Source of the DNA: Actinomycetota bacterium
Lineage (GTDB): Bacteria > Actinomycetota > Actinomycetes > Nanopelagicales > Nanopelagicaceae
DNA length: 20,572 nt
NCBI GenBank assembly: GCA_009700365.1
Contig: WLME01000003.1
Location: 1 to 20,572, forward strand
Direction: 5' to 3'
A model generated the notes under the pieces. The model was given only the letters and a program-made list of their open reading frames with translations, was not told the origin of the DNA and did no database searches. Every line of letters starts with the position of its first letter. Position 1 is the first letter of the stretch. Below, piece after piece: positions 1 to 6,224 of this stretch. A program made the position numbers and the translations under genes.

Positions 1-467
1 CCGTATGCGAGCGCTGCTGCAGTTGGTTCGTTGATAATGCGAAGCACGTTAAGTCCGGCGATCTCGCCAGCTTCTTTTGTTGCTTGACGCTGTGCATCGT
101 TGAAGTAGGCAGGAACAGTAATGACTGCATCTGTTACGGTCTCACCTAAGTAAGCCTCTGCATCGCGCTTTAGCTTTTGCAATACGCGCGCTGAAATTTC
201 TTGTGCTGTGTACTTCTTGCCATCGATATCCATCGACCAGTTAGTACCCATGTGACGCTTCACGGAACGGATTGTGCGTTCAACGTTTGTCACTGATTGA
301 CGTTTTGCAACTTCACCGACGAGAACTTCGCCATTCTTAGCGAATGCGACGATCGATGGGGTTGTGCGAGCGCCTTCTGCATTTGCAATAACCGTTGGTT
401 CTCCACCTTCGAGTACTGATACGCAGCTATTGGTTGTTCCTAAGTCGATTCCGACTGCTCTTGCCAT
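1..467 (-). CDS. dnaK: Chaperone protein DnaK (Hsp70), N-terminal part
   Basis: ATP-dependent Hsp70 chaperone, cytosolic, working with GrpE and DnaJ. Translating the minus strand from the ATG at 465-467 gives 155 residues before the window edge, so the 3' end is missing. The start reads MARAVGIDLGTTNSCVSV, the Hsp70 phosphate-1 motif. It is followed by a typical nucleotide-binding domain with RTIRSVKRHMG (about 64-74), the VPAYFND segment (119-124) and IINEPTAAALAY (144-155). A GAGGAG ribosome site (475-480) lies 7 nt upstream and supports this start. The gene follows dciA on the same strand after 220 bp, but a HAIR operator and its own promoter indicate separate heat-shock control. Finding dnaK directly after dciA is unusual, since gyrB normally sits there in actinobacteria. 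Confidence 0.97.
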   Translation of the reverse strand, partial: MARAVGIDLGTTNSCVSVLEGGEPTVIANAEGARTTPSIVAFAKNGEVLVGEVAKRQSVTNVERTIRSVKRHMGTNWSMDIDGKKYTAQEISARVLQKLKRDAEAYLGETVTDAVITVPAYFNDAQRQATKEAGEIAGLNVLRIINEPTAAALAY

Positions 468-496
468 GGTCTTGCTCCTCTGTCTTCTTTGTCTGA

Positions 497-519
497 CCCA
501 CAAGGCCGAGGCCTTTGGG
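497..519 (-). other. Leader hairpin proximal to the dnaK start
   Basis: Inverted repeat in the dnaK leader: AAGGC (502-506) pairs with GCCTT (511-515) around the loop CGAG, and CCCA (497-500) pairs with TGGG (516-519) with one bulged base. It ends about 16 nt from the ribosome site at 475-480. No T-run follows on the minus strand, so it does not look like a terminator. Confidence 0.5.
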
Positions 520-561
520 ATTTGACTTCTGTTATCTCTCGAGCCGCTCTGGGTCGAGGCC

Positions 562-575
562 GCCCATTTCTGGGC
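562..575 (-). other. GNRA-tetraloop hairpin in the dnaK leader
   Basis: On the minus strand GCCCA-GAAA-TGGGC forms a perfect 5-bp stem closed by a GAAA tetraloop, a very stable RNA fold. It lies in the predicted dnaK 5' leader, just downstream of the -10 candidate. Confidence 0.5.
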
Positions 576-592
576 TTCTGTAACCTGAGTCG

Positions 593-598
593 ATTTTA
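593..598 (-). promoter_or_regulatory. Candidate -10 element of the dnaK promoter
   Basis: TAAAAT on the minus strand, 8 bp downstream of the HAIR operator in the dnaK direction. The -35 region 17 bp upstream (about 616-621) is poor and falls inside the operator. Transcription from here would give a leader of roughly 120 nt before the dnaK ATG. Confidence 0.5.
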
Positions 599-606
599 CC
601 CAAAGA

Positions 607-627
607 GTTGAGTCGGTGCGACTCAAG
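607..627 (-). promoter_or_regulatory. HAIR operator (HspR binding site) upstream of dnaK
   Basis: The plus strand reads GTTGAGT-N7-ACTCAAG, so on the dnaK sense strand it is CTTGAGT-N7-ACTCAAC. This matches the HAIR consensus CTTGAGT-N7-ACTCAAG at 13 of 14 positions with the exact 7-nt spacer. HspR, a MerR-family repressor usually encoded at the end of dnaK-grpE-dnaJ-hspR operons, binds this element in Streptomyces and mycobacteria. The site lies just upstream of a TAAAAT -10 candidate and covers the -35 zone, which fits repression. Confidence 0.88.
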
Positions 628-687
628 TTACATATGGTTGAACACCCCGTATTGGGGATTTATTCCAAAGGAGGTACTTCGCGGGCC

Positions 688-1140
688 CTAGCCGTAGGTA
701 TCTCGGGGGCCTCTTCCGTTGGAAATCGTTCTGAGGCCGCGCTTCCACGAAGGTGCTTGAGGGCCAATGAATTCAAGTGAGTCAATAAGGGCACCTGGGG
801 CGCTTGAGCGGATCTTTTCAAGCAAAGATGCCCCAACGATATTGAGTTGGGTGGCCCAGGCTGTTGAGGAACATTGCACTAGTAAGCGGCCATCGAGGGC
901 TGAAAGGGGTGTTGTGTGTTGGGCAATCTCTGGGCCTACAACTTGGGGCCAGGTAGCAAAGAGCGTTCCTTCTGCAAGGCCCGCGTTCCAGTCGCGTTGT
1001 TGAATCAAATCGTTGAGTACATTGGCGATCAAGGTGGGGTCTCCTGGAGTTTGGGTGCGCTCCTCGATTACTTTTTTCTTCTTTGTAAATCCAGTTTTAT
1101 AGCTTTGGAAGAGATCTAGAGCTAAATCACGCTTGCTCAT
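688..1140 (-). CDS. dciA: DciA-family replication protein (DUF721)
   Basis: Small 150-aa protein of the DUF721/DciA family, an ancestral bacterial helicase operator that helps recruit the replicative helicase DnaB. The DUF721 core is visible: W51, FATWPQVVG (61-69), EIAQHTTPL (71-79), and the GRLLVQ...AWATQL stretch (84-99). The N-terminus is short, basic and probably flexible (KTGFTKKKK). The ATG overlaps the recF stop as ATGA (1137-1140), so translation is probably coupled to recF. Position after dnaN-recF is the standard actinobacterial one (Rv0004 of M. tuberculosis). The function is inferred from family and context. Confidence 0.9.
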   Translation of the reverse strand: MSKRDLALDLFQSYKTGFTKKKKVIEERTQTPGDPTLIANVLNDLIQQRDWNAGLAEGTLFATWPQVVGPEIAQHTTPLSALDGRLLVQCSSTAWATQLNIVGASLLEKIRSSAPGALIDSLEFIGPQAPSWKRGLRTISNGRGPRDTYG

Positions 1141-2237
1141 TTAGTGGTCTCTCCTTTTTGAACCTGACCCGGGGTTACATAAAACTTGGTTGATAATAAT
1201 TCAGCAGGTAGATCGCTTTCAACAGCTGCAGTAATGAAGGTTTGTTCGGCCATATGAGTAACCGATGTCAGCTGCTCGCGGCGGGCTGTATCTAACTCAG
1301 CAAAAATATCATCGAGTATAAGGATGGGTTCGGCGCCCTCGGATTTAAGTAAGTTATACGAACCTATCCGAAGCGAGATAGCCATCGACCAAGATTCACC
1401 GTGGCTGGCATAACCTTTTGCTGGAAAATCCCCAAGTTGTAGAAGTAGGTCGTCGCGGTGTGGCCCAATAAGTGAAACCCCGCGTTCTTGTTCGAGACGC
1501 GCAACTTCTTGTTGGCGAGCTGTTAAGACCTCCATGTTGTGATTGATGTCGGCGGATAAATTCTCGGTTGAAGATTTATAGGCAATTGATGCAGTTTTAA
1601 CTTCGTTTAAGTTTTTATAATTTGCAGCAACATACGGGTTTAAATCATCAACTAATTTAATTCTCTCTGCAGATAGTTGTGCTCCAAAAGCGATTATTTG
1701 TTCAGTCCATGGCACTAGCGCATTTTCTGGTGCTCGGGTTTTTAATAGAGTGTTTCTTTGTTTCACAACTCTCTCATAATCAGAGATGACACCAGCTAGC
1801 CGTGGCGATTGTGCAACCAGTAATTTGTCTAGAAAGTCACGACGGTGAGTTGGTTCTCCGCGAACCAAATCTAGATCTTCGGGCGAAAAGTAAATTACTT
1901 GCAGAGCGCCCAAAATCTCGCGTTGCGATTTAGTGGGGTTGCCGTTAATGCGGGCGCGGTTTGCTTTCTGCGCATTAATCTCGAGATCTACTTGTAGTAA
2001 ACGGCTTTGGCTTTCTATCTCAGCCCTGATGATTGCTTGATCTGTGTTGAGAGAGATTAGTGGTTGATTGTTTGAGACTCGATGTGATGAAAGATAGGAA
2101 AGATAAATCAAGCTCTCTGCGATATTTGTTTTACCGCTTCCGTTATTGCCAATAAATGTTGTTGGGCCAGTCGGAAATTCGAGCTCTAGAGATTTATAGG
2201 AGCGAAAATTCGTCAGCGCTAGCCGAGTTACGCGCAT
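1137..2237 (-). CDS. recF: DNA replication and repair protein RecF
   Basis: SMC/ABC-type ATPase that with RecO and RecR loads RecA at single-strand gaps. The 366-aa length is normal. Walker A is GNNGSGKTN at residues 30-38, and Walker B with the D-loop is ILILDDIFAELD at about 305-316. The signature region reads ASHGESWSMAISLR, a slight variant of the usual family pattern. It starts 12 bp after the dnaN stop with only a weak ribosome site, so coupling to dnaN is likely, and it overlaps dciA by 4 nt. It is part of the dnaA-dnaN-recF-dciA block on one strand. Confidence 0.97.
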   Translation of the reverse strand: MRVTRLALTNFRSYKSLELEFPTGPTTFIGNNGSGKTNIAESLIYLSYLSSHRVSNNQPLISLNTDQAIIRAEIESQSRLLQVDLEINAQKANRARINGNPTKSQREILGALQVIYFSPEDLDLVRGEPTHRRDFLDKLLVAQSPRLAGVISDYERVVKQRNTLLKTRAPENALVPWTEQIIAFGAQLSAERIKLVDDLNPYVAANYKNLNEVKTASIAYKSSTENLSADINHNMEVLTARQQEVARLEQERGVSLIGPHRDDLLLQLGDFPAKGYASHGESWSMAISLRIGSYNLLKSEGAEPILILDDIFAELDTARREQLTSVTHMAEQTFITAAVESDLPAELLSTKFYVTPGQVQKGETTK

Positions 2238-2249
2238 TGGTATTACTCG

Positions 2250-3380
2250 TTAAGAGGCGTAACGCATAGGCATCAACAAGTAACGATAGTTCTCAATTGA
2301 CGCGCTATTTGGTTTGGTGCGCCCGGTGAGAATCGCTGGTTTGTTGGAGCCAGTAAATGAGATCTGCACAAATGGTGTTCCGACTGCTTGTAAGCCATCT
2401 GCTAGGAAAACTGGGTTGAAGGCGATAGATATTGGTTCGCCGTTAAGAAGTACATCTATGGTTTCGGTCGCTTGCGCTTCTTCACCCGCGCCTGCTTCGA
2501 GGGAGACTCCTCCGTCTTTAAATTCGAGTCGGAGTGGAACAGTTTTATCTGTAACAAGTGCGACGCGGCGGACGGAATCTAAAAATGGAGCAACTTCTAC
2601 GACAGCTGTTGTAACTGATTCTGTTGGGAGTAGGTGGCGGTATGGGGGAAAGGTTCCGTCGAGCATTCGTGATGTCATTGTTTTTCCATCACTAGAAAAT
2701 CCCGCTAGGCGATCATTTGATGTCGATGGTGCAAAAGAAAGTGAAACATTTTTTGTGCCTACTAGAGATTTTGCAGCGTCTGCAAGGGTGCGGGCTCGCA
2801 TAAGAGCTGATGTAGTAAATCCTGGTGTTGCGGGGTTCCAAGTAAATTCGCGAACTGCTAACCGGTAGCGATCTGTTGCCGCAAGAGTGATTGTTTCTTC
2901 ATTAATTTCAATATGTACACCTGTAAGTGTTGGTAGTGAATCATCGCGACCTGCGGCGATTGCAACTTGTGCTACCGCTGTTGCGAAAGTGTCACTTGCA
3001 ACAGTTCCGGTAGTTTCAGGTAATTCAGGAAGGTTTGGGTATTCCGAAAGTGAAAGTGTAGGGAGGGTAAATTTTGCAGCTCCAGATGTAACAAGGACTC
3101 GAGATCCATCTAGCGCAATTGTGATTGGTTTATTTGGGAGAGATCTACAGATTTCAGCAAGGAGTTTCCCGGGTACTAAAACCGCGCCTTTGTTTGCGAT
3201 ATCTGCTTTGAAGTTTGCTTTTGATGATGTCTCTAAATCTGAGCCGCTGAGAATTACTTCGTCGCCGGTTGCATCAATTTTTATTCCTAAAAGTTCTGTT
3301 TTTATTGGCCGGGTGGAGAGGCTTCTAGAAACCCAATTAACTCCATCTGTTAGTGAATGTTGATCAACAGTAAATTTCAC
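2250..3380 (-). CDS. dnaN: DNA polymerase III beta subunit (sliding clamp)
   Basis: Ring-shaped processivity clamp that tethers the replicase to DNA. The 376-aa length and three-domain organisation fit. Recognisable parts are the N-terminal MKFTVDQHSL, TLPTLSLSEYPNLPELP (about 106-122), the TGVHIEI segment of domain 2, and the C-terminal YRYLLMPMR, the conserved end of the clamp near its peptide-binding pocket. The start is GTG (3378-3380) behind a GGGGG ribosome site about 7 nt upstream. It lies 360 bp downstream of dnaA across the origin and 12 bp before recF. Confidence 0.97.
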   Translation of the reverse strand: MKFTVDQHSLTDGVNWVSRSLSTRPIKTELLGIKIDATGDEVILSGSDLETSSKANFKADIANKGAVLVPGKLLAEICRSLPNKPITIALDGSRVLVTSGAAKFTLPTLSLSEYPNLPELPETTGTVASDTFATAVAQVAIAAGRDDSLPTLTGVHIEINEETITLAATDRYRLAVREFTWNPATPGFTTSALMRARTLADAAKSLVGTKNVSLSFAPSTSNDRLAGFSSDGKTMTSRMLDGTFPPYRHLLPTESVTTAVVEVAPFLDSVRRVALVTDKTVPLRLEFKDGGVSLEAGAGEEAQATETIDVLLNGEPISIAFNPVFLADGLQAVGTPFVQISFTGSNKPAILTGRTKPNSASIENYRYLLMPMRYAS

Positions 3381-3470
3381 GCCGTAGCCCCCGTGCTCAT
3401 ATAGGTATGTAGTAGACGCACTCTAATTTGGATACGGTCCGCTTGGAAATGGGTTTTGTATATATAAAGG

Positions 3471-3482
3471 TAGTAGTAGTAA
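3471..3482 (+). other. DnaA-trio-like TAG repeats (unwinding element)
   Basis: TAGTAGTAGTAA on the plus strand, next to the GC cluster CCGCAGGC (3483-3490) and the DnaA box TGTGGAAAA (3497-3505, reverse orientation), with an AT-rich TATATA stretch on the other side. The order box, GC cluster, 3'-GAT-5' triplets, AT-rich DNA, then dnaN is that described for the basal unwinding system of Bacillus subtilis. Function is inferred from motif and geometry. Confidence 0.6.
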
Positions 3483-3671
3483 CCGCAGGCTAAAACTGTG
3501 GAAAAACGGTAAAAAGGCAGGCCAGAAGCTTTATTAACTAAAAACTCGCTGTGGGAAACACGCCCACCTCTGTGGGTAAGTACCTCTTTTAACCAAGACA
3601 TAGAAACCCCTCCCCTTCACTAAACGTCGATCTACGAGCAATACCCACAAAAAATTGGCCTATATCCACAG

Positions 3672-3680
3672 TTGTCCACA
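3672..3680 (+). promoter_or_regulatory. DnaA box TTGTCCACA
   Basis: Exact match to the actinobacterial DnaA-box form TTGTCCACA. It is flanked within 2 nt on each side by one-mismatch boxes (3662-3670 and 3683-3691), so three boxes lie in tandem on the same strand with a pitch of about one helical turn. Confidence 0.85.
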
Positions 3681-3684
3681 AGTT

Positions 3685-3701
3685 ATCCCCACCTTGGGGG
3701 T
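3685..3701. other. Inverted repeat in oriC next to the DnaA-box triplet
   Basis: CCCCA (3687-3691) and TGGGG (3695-3699) form a stem around CCT. It overlaps the TTATCCCCA box and lies about 40 nt past the dnaA stop. It might act as a weak dnaA terminator, but no T-run follows on the minus strand. Confidence 0.3.
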
Positions 3702-3740
3702 AAAGAGGGTGAAAACGGACAAAACCCTTATTTAAACCTA

Positions 3741-5138
3741 TTACTTATTCTGTTGCTTAATCCGGCTAGTTAACTCATTGACCTGGTTGTAGATCGAGCG
3801 ACGCTCTGCCATAAGCTCGCGAATCTTTCGATCAGCATGCATCACAGTGGTGTGATCGCGGCCCCCGAAAGTCTGGCCAATTTTTGGAAGTGAGAGCTCG
3901 GTGAGCTCCCGACAGAGATACATAGCAATTTGGCGCGCATTTACCAGTGCACGTGAGCGAGAAGTCCCACAAAGATCATCAATCGTGAGGCTGTAATAGG
4001 CAGCGGTTTGAGCCATGATGGTCGGCGCGGTGATTTCAGAGTTAACCTCATTAGGAATTAAATCCTTCAACACAATTTCCGCAAGTCCCATATCGACAAC
4101 CTGGCGGTTTAAGGATGCGAAAGCTGTCACACGAATCAAAGCACCTTCAAGTTCACGGATATTTGTAGAAATCTTCGACGCGATAAATTCAAGCACATCA
4201 TCAGGGGCATTCAATTTATCTTGTGCAGCTTTCTTACGCAGAATTGCAATTCGTGTTTCAAGTTCTGGAGGTTGGATATCTGTGATCAAACCCCACTCGA
4301 ACCGCGAACGCAGGCGATCTTCAAGAGTCGTAAGTTGTTTAGGGGGACGATCAGATGAAATAACTATTTGTTTATTAGCGTTATAGAGAGTGTTGAAAGT
4401 ATGAAAGAACTCTTCTTGCGTGCGCTCTTTATTTTCCAAAAATTGAATGTCATCTACAAGCAGAATATCTAAATCGCGATAACGACGCTGGAAAGCAGTC
4501 GCTTTATCATCGCGGATTGAATTAATAAAGTCATTTGTGAATTCTTCGGATGAAACATAGCGAACTCGAACGTTGCCATATAACTCTTTTGCGTACGCGC
4601 CAATTGAATGAAGCAAGTGTGTTTTACCTAGGCCAGAGTCCCCATAAATAAAGAGGGGGTTGTAAGCCTTGGCTGGCGCCTCGGCGACTGCGAAAGCAGC
4701 AGCGTGGGCAAAACGGTTTGATGCACCACTTACAAATGTGTCGAAGATATATCGAGCATTAAGTTGAGATGGTTCATCAGGTTTACGACCAGATTCATCT
4801 TCGCGAGAAACACGAGGTATAACACTTTCAATAGTTACCGAAGGCGCCGGTAAATCTGAGAGTTCGATCGTTTCATCGACCATCACTGCGATATTTGCCT
4901 TCTCACCAAGTTCATTGGTAAGAACTTCATTAACTACAGAGCGAAGTCGAGATTCAAGAACATCTTTAGCAAAGGCATTGGGCGCTGCCACCAATAAACT
5001 CGTTGCACCACCCTCGTTTTGTAGAAGACCTAGAGGCTTAGTCATCGCTAAAAAAGCGCGATGTTGAGGTTCACCGGCCGAAACGTGTTCGACTACGCGA
5101 TCCCAGAGCTCGGTCAGCTCAACGCCAACAACTGCCAT
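3741..5138 (-). CDS. dnaA: Chromosomal replication initiator protein DnaA
   Basis: AAA+ initiator that binds DnaA boxes and opens oriC. The 465 residues divide into domain I (1 to about 85), a short linker (about 95-125), the AAA+ domain III and DNA-binding domain IV. Walker A is GDSGLGKTH (166-174), Walker B ILLVDD (225-230), and the arginine-rich RLRSRF (275-280) marks the sensor/arginine-finger region. The C-terminal DnaA signature GGRDHTTVMHA spans 425-435. The linker is much shorter than the long one in Streptomyces, which fits a compact genome. The ATG is preceded by GGAGG (5145-5149) at 6 nt. DnaA boxes upstream (5154-5338) suggest autoregulation. Confidence 0.98.
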   Translation of the reverse strand: MAVVGVELTELWDRVVEHVSAGEPQHRAFLAMTKPLGLLQNEGGATSLLVAAPNAFAKDVLESRLRSVVNEVLTNELGEKANIAVMVDETIELSDLPAPSVTIESVIPRVSREDESGRKPDEPSQLNARYIFDTFVSGASNRFAHAAAFAVAEAPAKAYNPLFIYGDSGLGKTHLLHSIGAYAKELYGNVRVRYVSSEEFTNDFINSIRDDKATAFQRRYRDLDILLVDDIQFLENKERTQEEFFHTFNTLYNANKQIVISSDRPPKQLTTLEDRLRSRFEWGLITDIQPPELETRIAILRKKAAQDKLNAPDDVLEFIASKISTNIRELEGALIRVTAFASLNRQVVDMGLAEIVLKDLIPNEVNSEITAPTIMAQTAAYYSLTIDDLCGTSRSRALVNARQIAMYLCRELTELSLPKIGQTFGGRDHTTVMHADRKIRELMAERRSIYNQVNELTSRIKQQNK

Positions 5139-5153
5139 AAGGGGCCTCCAGGT

Positions 5154-5338
5154 CTATCCACAAAGTTATCCACAGGCTGTGGTCTAAAGTAGGGGTTGAG
5201 CCTCTAAATCGACCGAAATTGACGGATACCTGTGGAGAACCCGCAAAGTAGACCCCATTTCCATAAATAGCAAGCGGTTATCCACAACTTGAGACTTACC
5301 TAAGGCTAGATCGCGAGTTTGACCCGCAGCTATCCACA
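5154..5338. promoter_or_regulatory. Second DnaA-box cluster between dnaA and rpmH
   Basis: The divergent dnaA-rpmH spacer carries TTATCCACA exactly at 5166-5174 and 5278-5286, CTATCCACA at 5154-5162 and 5330-5338, and on the other strand TTCTCCACA at 5231-5239. This suggests DnaA autoregulation and possibly a second arm of a bipartite origin, as in Bacillus. Two TACTTT sequences on the minus strand in this spacer are possible dnaA -10 elements, but neither has a good -35. Confidence 0.8.
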
Positions 5339-5348
5339 CCCTTACCGT
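5319..5348 (+). promoter_or_regulatory. Candidate promoter of the rpmH operon
   Basis: TTGACC at 5319-5324, an 18-bp spacer, then TACCGT at 5343-5348. The DnaA box at 5330-5338 lies inside the spacer, so DnaA binding would be expected to compete with polymerase. It would give a leader of about 65 nt before rpmH. Confidence 0.45.
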
Positions 5349-5417
5349 TACCTCCTCGCTTCCCCCGCACTTATGACCGATAGGCGTATTTCACGCCTCA
5401 CAGATTTTGGAGTTCTC

Positions 5418-5555
5418 ATGACAAAGCGCACCTTCCAGCCAAATACGCGTCGCCGCGCCAAGAAGCATGGCTTCCGTGCTCGTATGGCAACCCGTGCAGG
5501 ACGAGCAGTTCTTGCTGCACGCCGCGCTAAGGGCCGAGCAAAGCTCTCAGCGTAA
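5418..5555 (+). CDS. rpmH: 50S ribosomal protein L34
   Basis: 45-aa, very basic ribosomal protein. The sequence from MTKRTFQPNTRRRAKKHGF, through RMATRAGRAVLAARRAKGR, to KLSA matches L34 over its whole length. The reading frame is open further upstream, to a TTG at 5319, but L34 begins at the ATG at 5418, which has GGAG (5409-5412) 5 nt before it. It is the first gene of the plus-strand run leading away from the origin, divergent from dnaA. rnpA starts 25 bp downstream, the usual pairing. Confidence 0.97.
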   Translation: MTKRTFQPNTRRRAKKHGFRARMATRAGRAVLAARRAKGRAKLSA

Positions 5556-5580
5556 GGTTTCGAGCACACAGGAACCTCTC

Positions 5581-5940
5581 GTGCTCCCAGTCGATGCACG
5601 TTTAACTTCTACTTCAGATTTCGCTCGCGCAACTAAGAGCGGTATCCGAGTTACATCACAACACTTTGTTGGCTATCTATACATTTCTCCTGTCACAAAT
5701 AATGCAACGGCAAAATGCGGACTCATTATTAGTAAATCTGTTGGTGGCTCTGTTAAACGCCACCGCGTAGCTCGCAAAGTTCGCCATGCAGTTGCGCCGA
5801 TGATTTCAAATCTTCCCACCGGATCTCTTTTGGTAATCCGCGCACTCACCCAAGAGGGTGATTCAAATATTGAGTGTGAAATCTCAGATTTGATTTCAAA
5901 GCTAATTACTCGCGCTGAGAAAATATCGGCCAAACAATGA
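5581..5940 (+). CDS. rnpA: Ribonuclease P protein component
   Basis: Protein subunit of RNase P, which with the rnpB RNA removes the 5' leader of pre-tRNAs. GTG at 5581 gives 119 aa beginning (M)LPVDARLTSTSDF, the family's usual start, and has an AGGA ribosome site about 6 nt upstream. The longer open frame from 5467 overlaps rpmH and is not favoured. The conserved basic helix reads SVKRHRVARKVRHAV, the actinobacterial form of the RNR motif with His in place of Asn. It overlaps yidD as ATGA (5937-5940), implying coupled translation. Confidence 0.95.
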   Translation: MLPVDARLTSTSDFARATKSGIRVTSQHFVGYLYISPVTNNATAKCGLIISKSVGGSVKRHRVARKVRHAVAPMISNLPTGSLLVIRALTQEGDSNIECEISDLISKLITRAEKISAKQ

Positions 5941-6224
5941 GAAAGATTTTTATTGCATTGGCGCGCATATACCAGGTAGCCACATCTAATTTCACACCCC
6001 GCTGTAAGTACTACCCGTCCTGCTCTAATTATGCGATTACCGCAGTCAGCAGGTACGGATTTAAAGGAATTGCCATGACTTTATGGCGCCTCGTGCGCTG
6101 TAACCCGTGGTCGCAAGGCGGCGTCGATTATGTTGACGAAAACCTTGATTGTGCAGATGTAGTAAATGTTGGAAGAAAGTCTGAAAAAGCAGATAACGAA
6201 AAAGAATTGGTGGGCGCTAAATAA
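5937..6224 (+). CDS. yidD: Membrane protein insertion efficiency factor YidD
   Basis: Small (95 aa) membrane-associated protein that assists YidC/Sec insertion of inner-membrane proteins. The family core is clear: CKYYPSCSNYA (about 23-33), RYGFKGIAMTLWRLVRCNPW, then GGVDYV, with the conserved cysteines. The N-terminus is hydrophobic and amphipathic. The C-terminal 25 residues are charged and variable. It overlaps rnpA by 4 nt and shares one base with the yidC start (TAATG at 6222-6226), so it is embedded in a coupled rnpA-yidD-yidC unit. Confidence 0.95.
   Translation: MRKIFIALARIYQVATSNFTPRCKYYPSCSNYAITAVSRYGFKGIAMTLWRLVRCNPWSQGGVDYVDENLDCADVVNVGRKSEKADNEKELVGAK

Larger units (their letters stand above)
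3381..3740. other. oriC: Probable chromosomal replication origin (oriC), dnaA-dnaN spacer
   Basis: The 360-bp non-coding spacer contains DnaA-box-like 9-mers in both orientations. Plus strand: TTGTCCACA at 3672-3680 (perfect for the TTRTCCACA form), ATATCCACA 3662-3670, TTATCCCCA 3683-3691 and the weaker ATACCCACA 3641-3649. Minus strand: TTTTCCACA 3497-3505, TTACCCACA 3571-3579 and the weaker TTTCCCACA 3550-3558. Towards dnaN follow a GC cluster (3483-3490), TAG triplets (3471-3479) and an AT-rich TATATATA stretch (3458-3467). Transcription of flanking genes diverges from the region containing dnaA. A 74-codon reading frame here (3377-3601) looks non-coding. Confidence 0.88.

Noticed and set aside
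645..657. CCCC-N5-GGGG as a dciA terminator
   Set aside because: The stem is only 4 bp and no T-run follows on the minus strand; too weak to annotate.
667..675. A perfect AAAGGAGGT on the plus strand beside the dciA stop
   Set aside because: No start codon or plausible gene follows within range. On the minus strand it is an anti-SD-like ACCTCCTTT in the dciA 3' region, probably chance.
3377..3601. A 74-codon open frame on the minus strand in the dnaA-dnaN spacer
   Set aside because: It covers the origin motifs, overlaps the dnaN start, has low-complexity YYYYLYIY produced by the TAG repeats, and shows no family resemblance.
5348..5599. An Arg/Ala-rich open frame on the minus strand across rpmH
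   Set aside because: It is the antisense of a short Arg-rich ribosomal protein gene; its composition is explained by L34 codons.
5740..5790. RnpA basic motif with His in place of the Asn of RNR
   Set aside because: The RHRVARxxRH form is common in actinobacterial RnpA, so it is not a defect or novelty.
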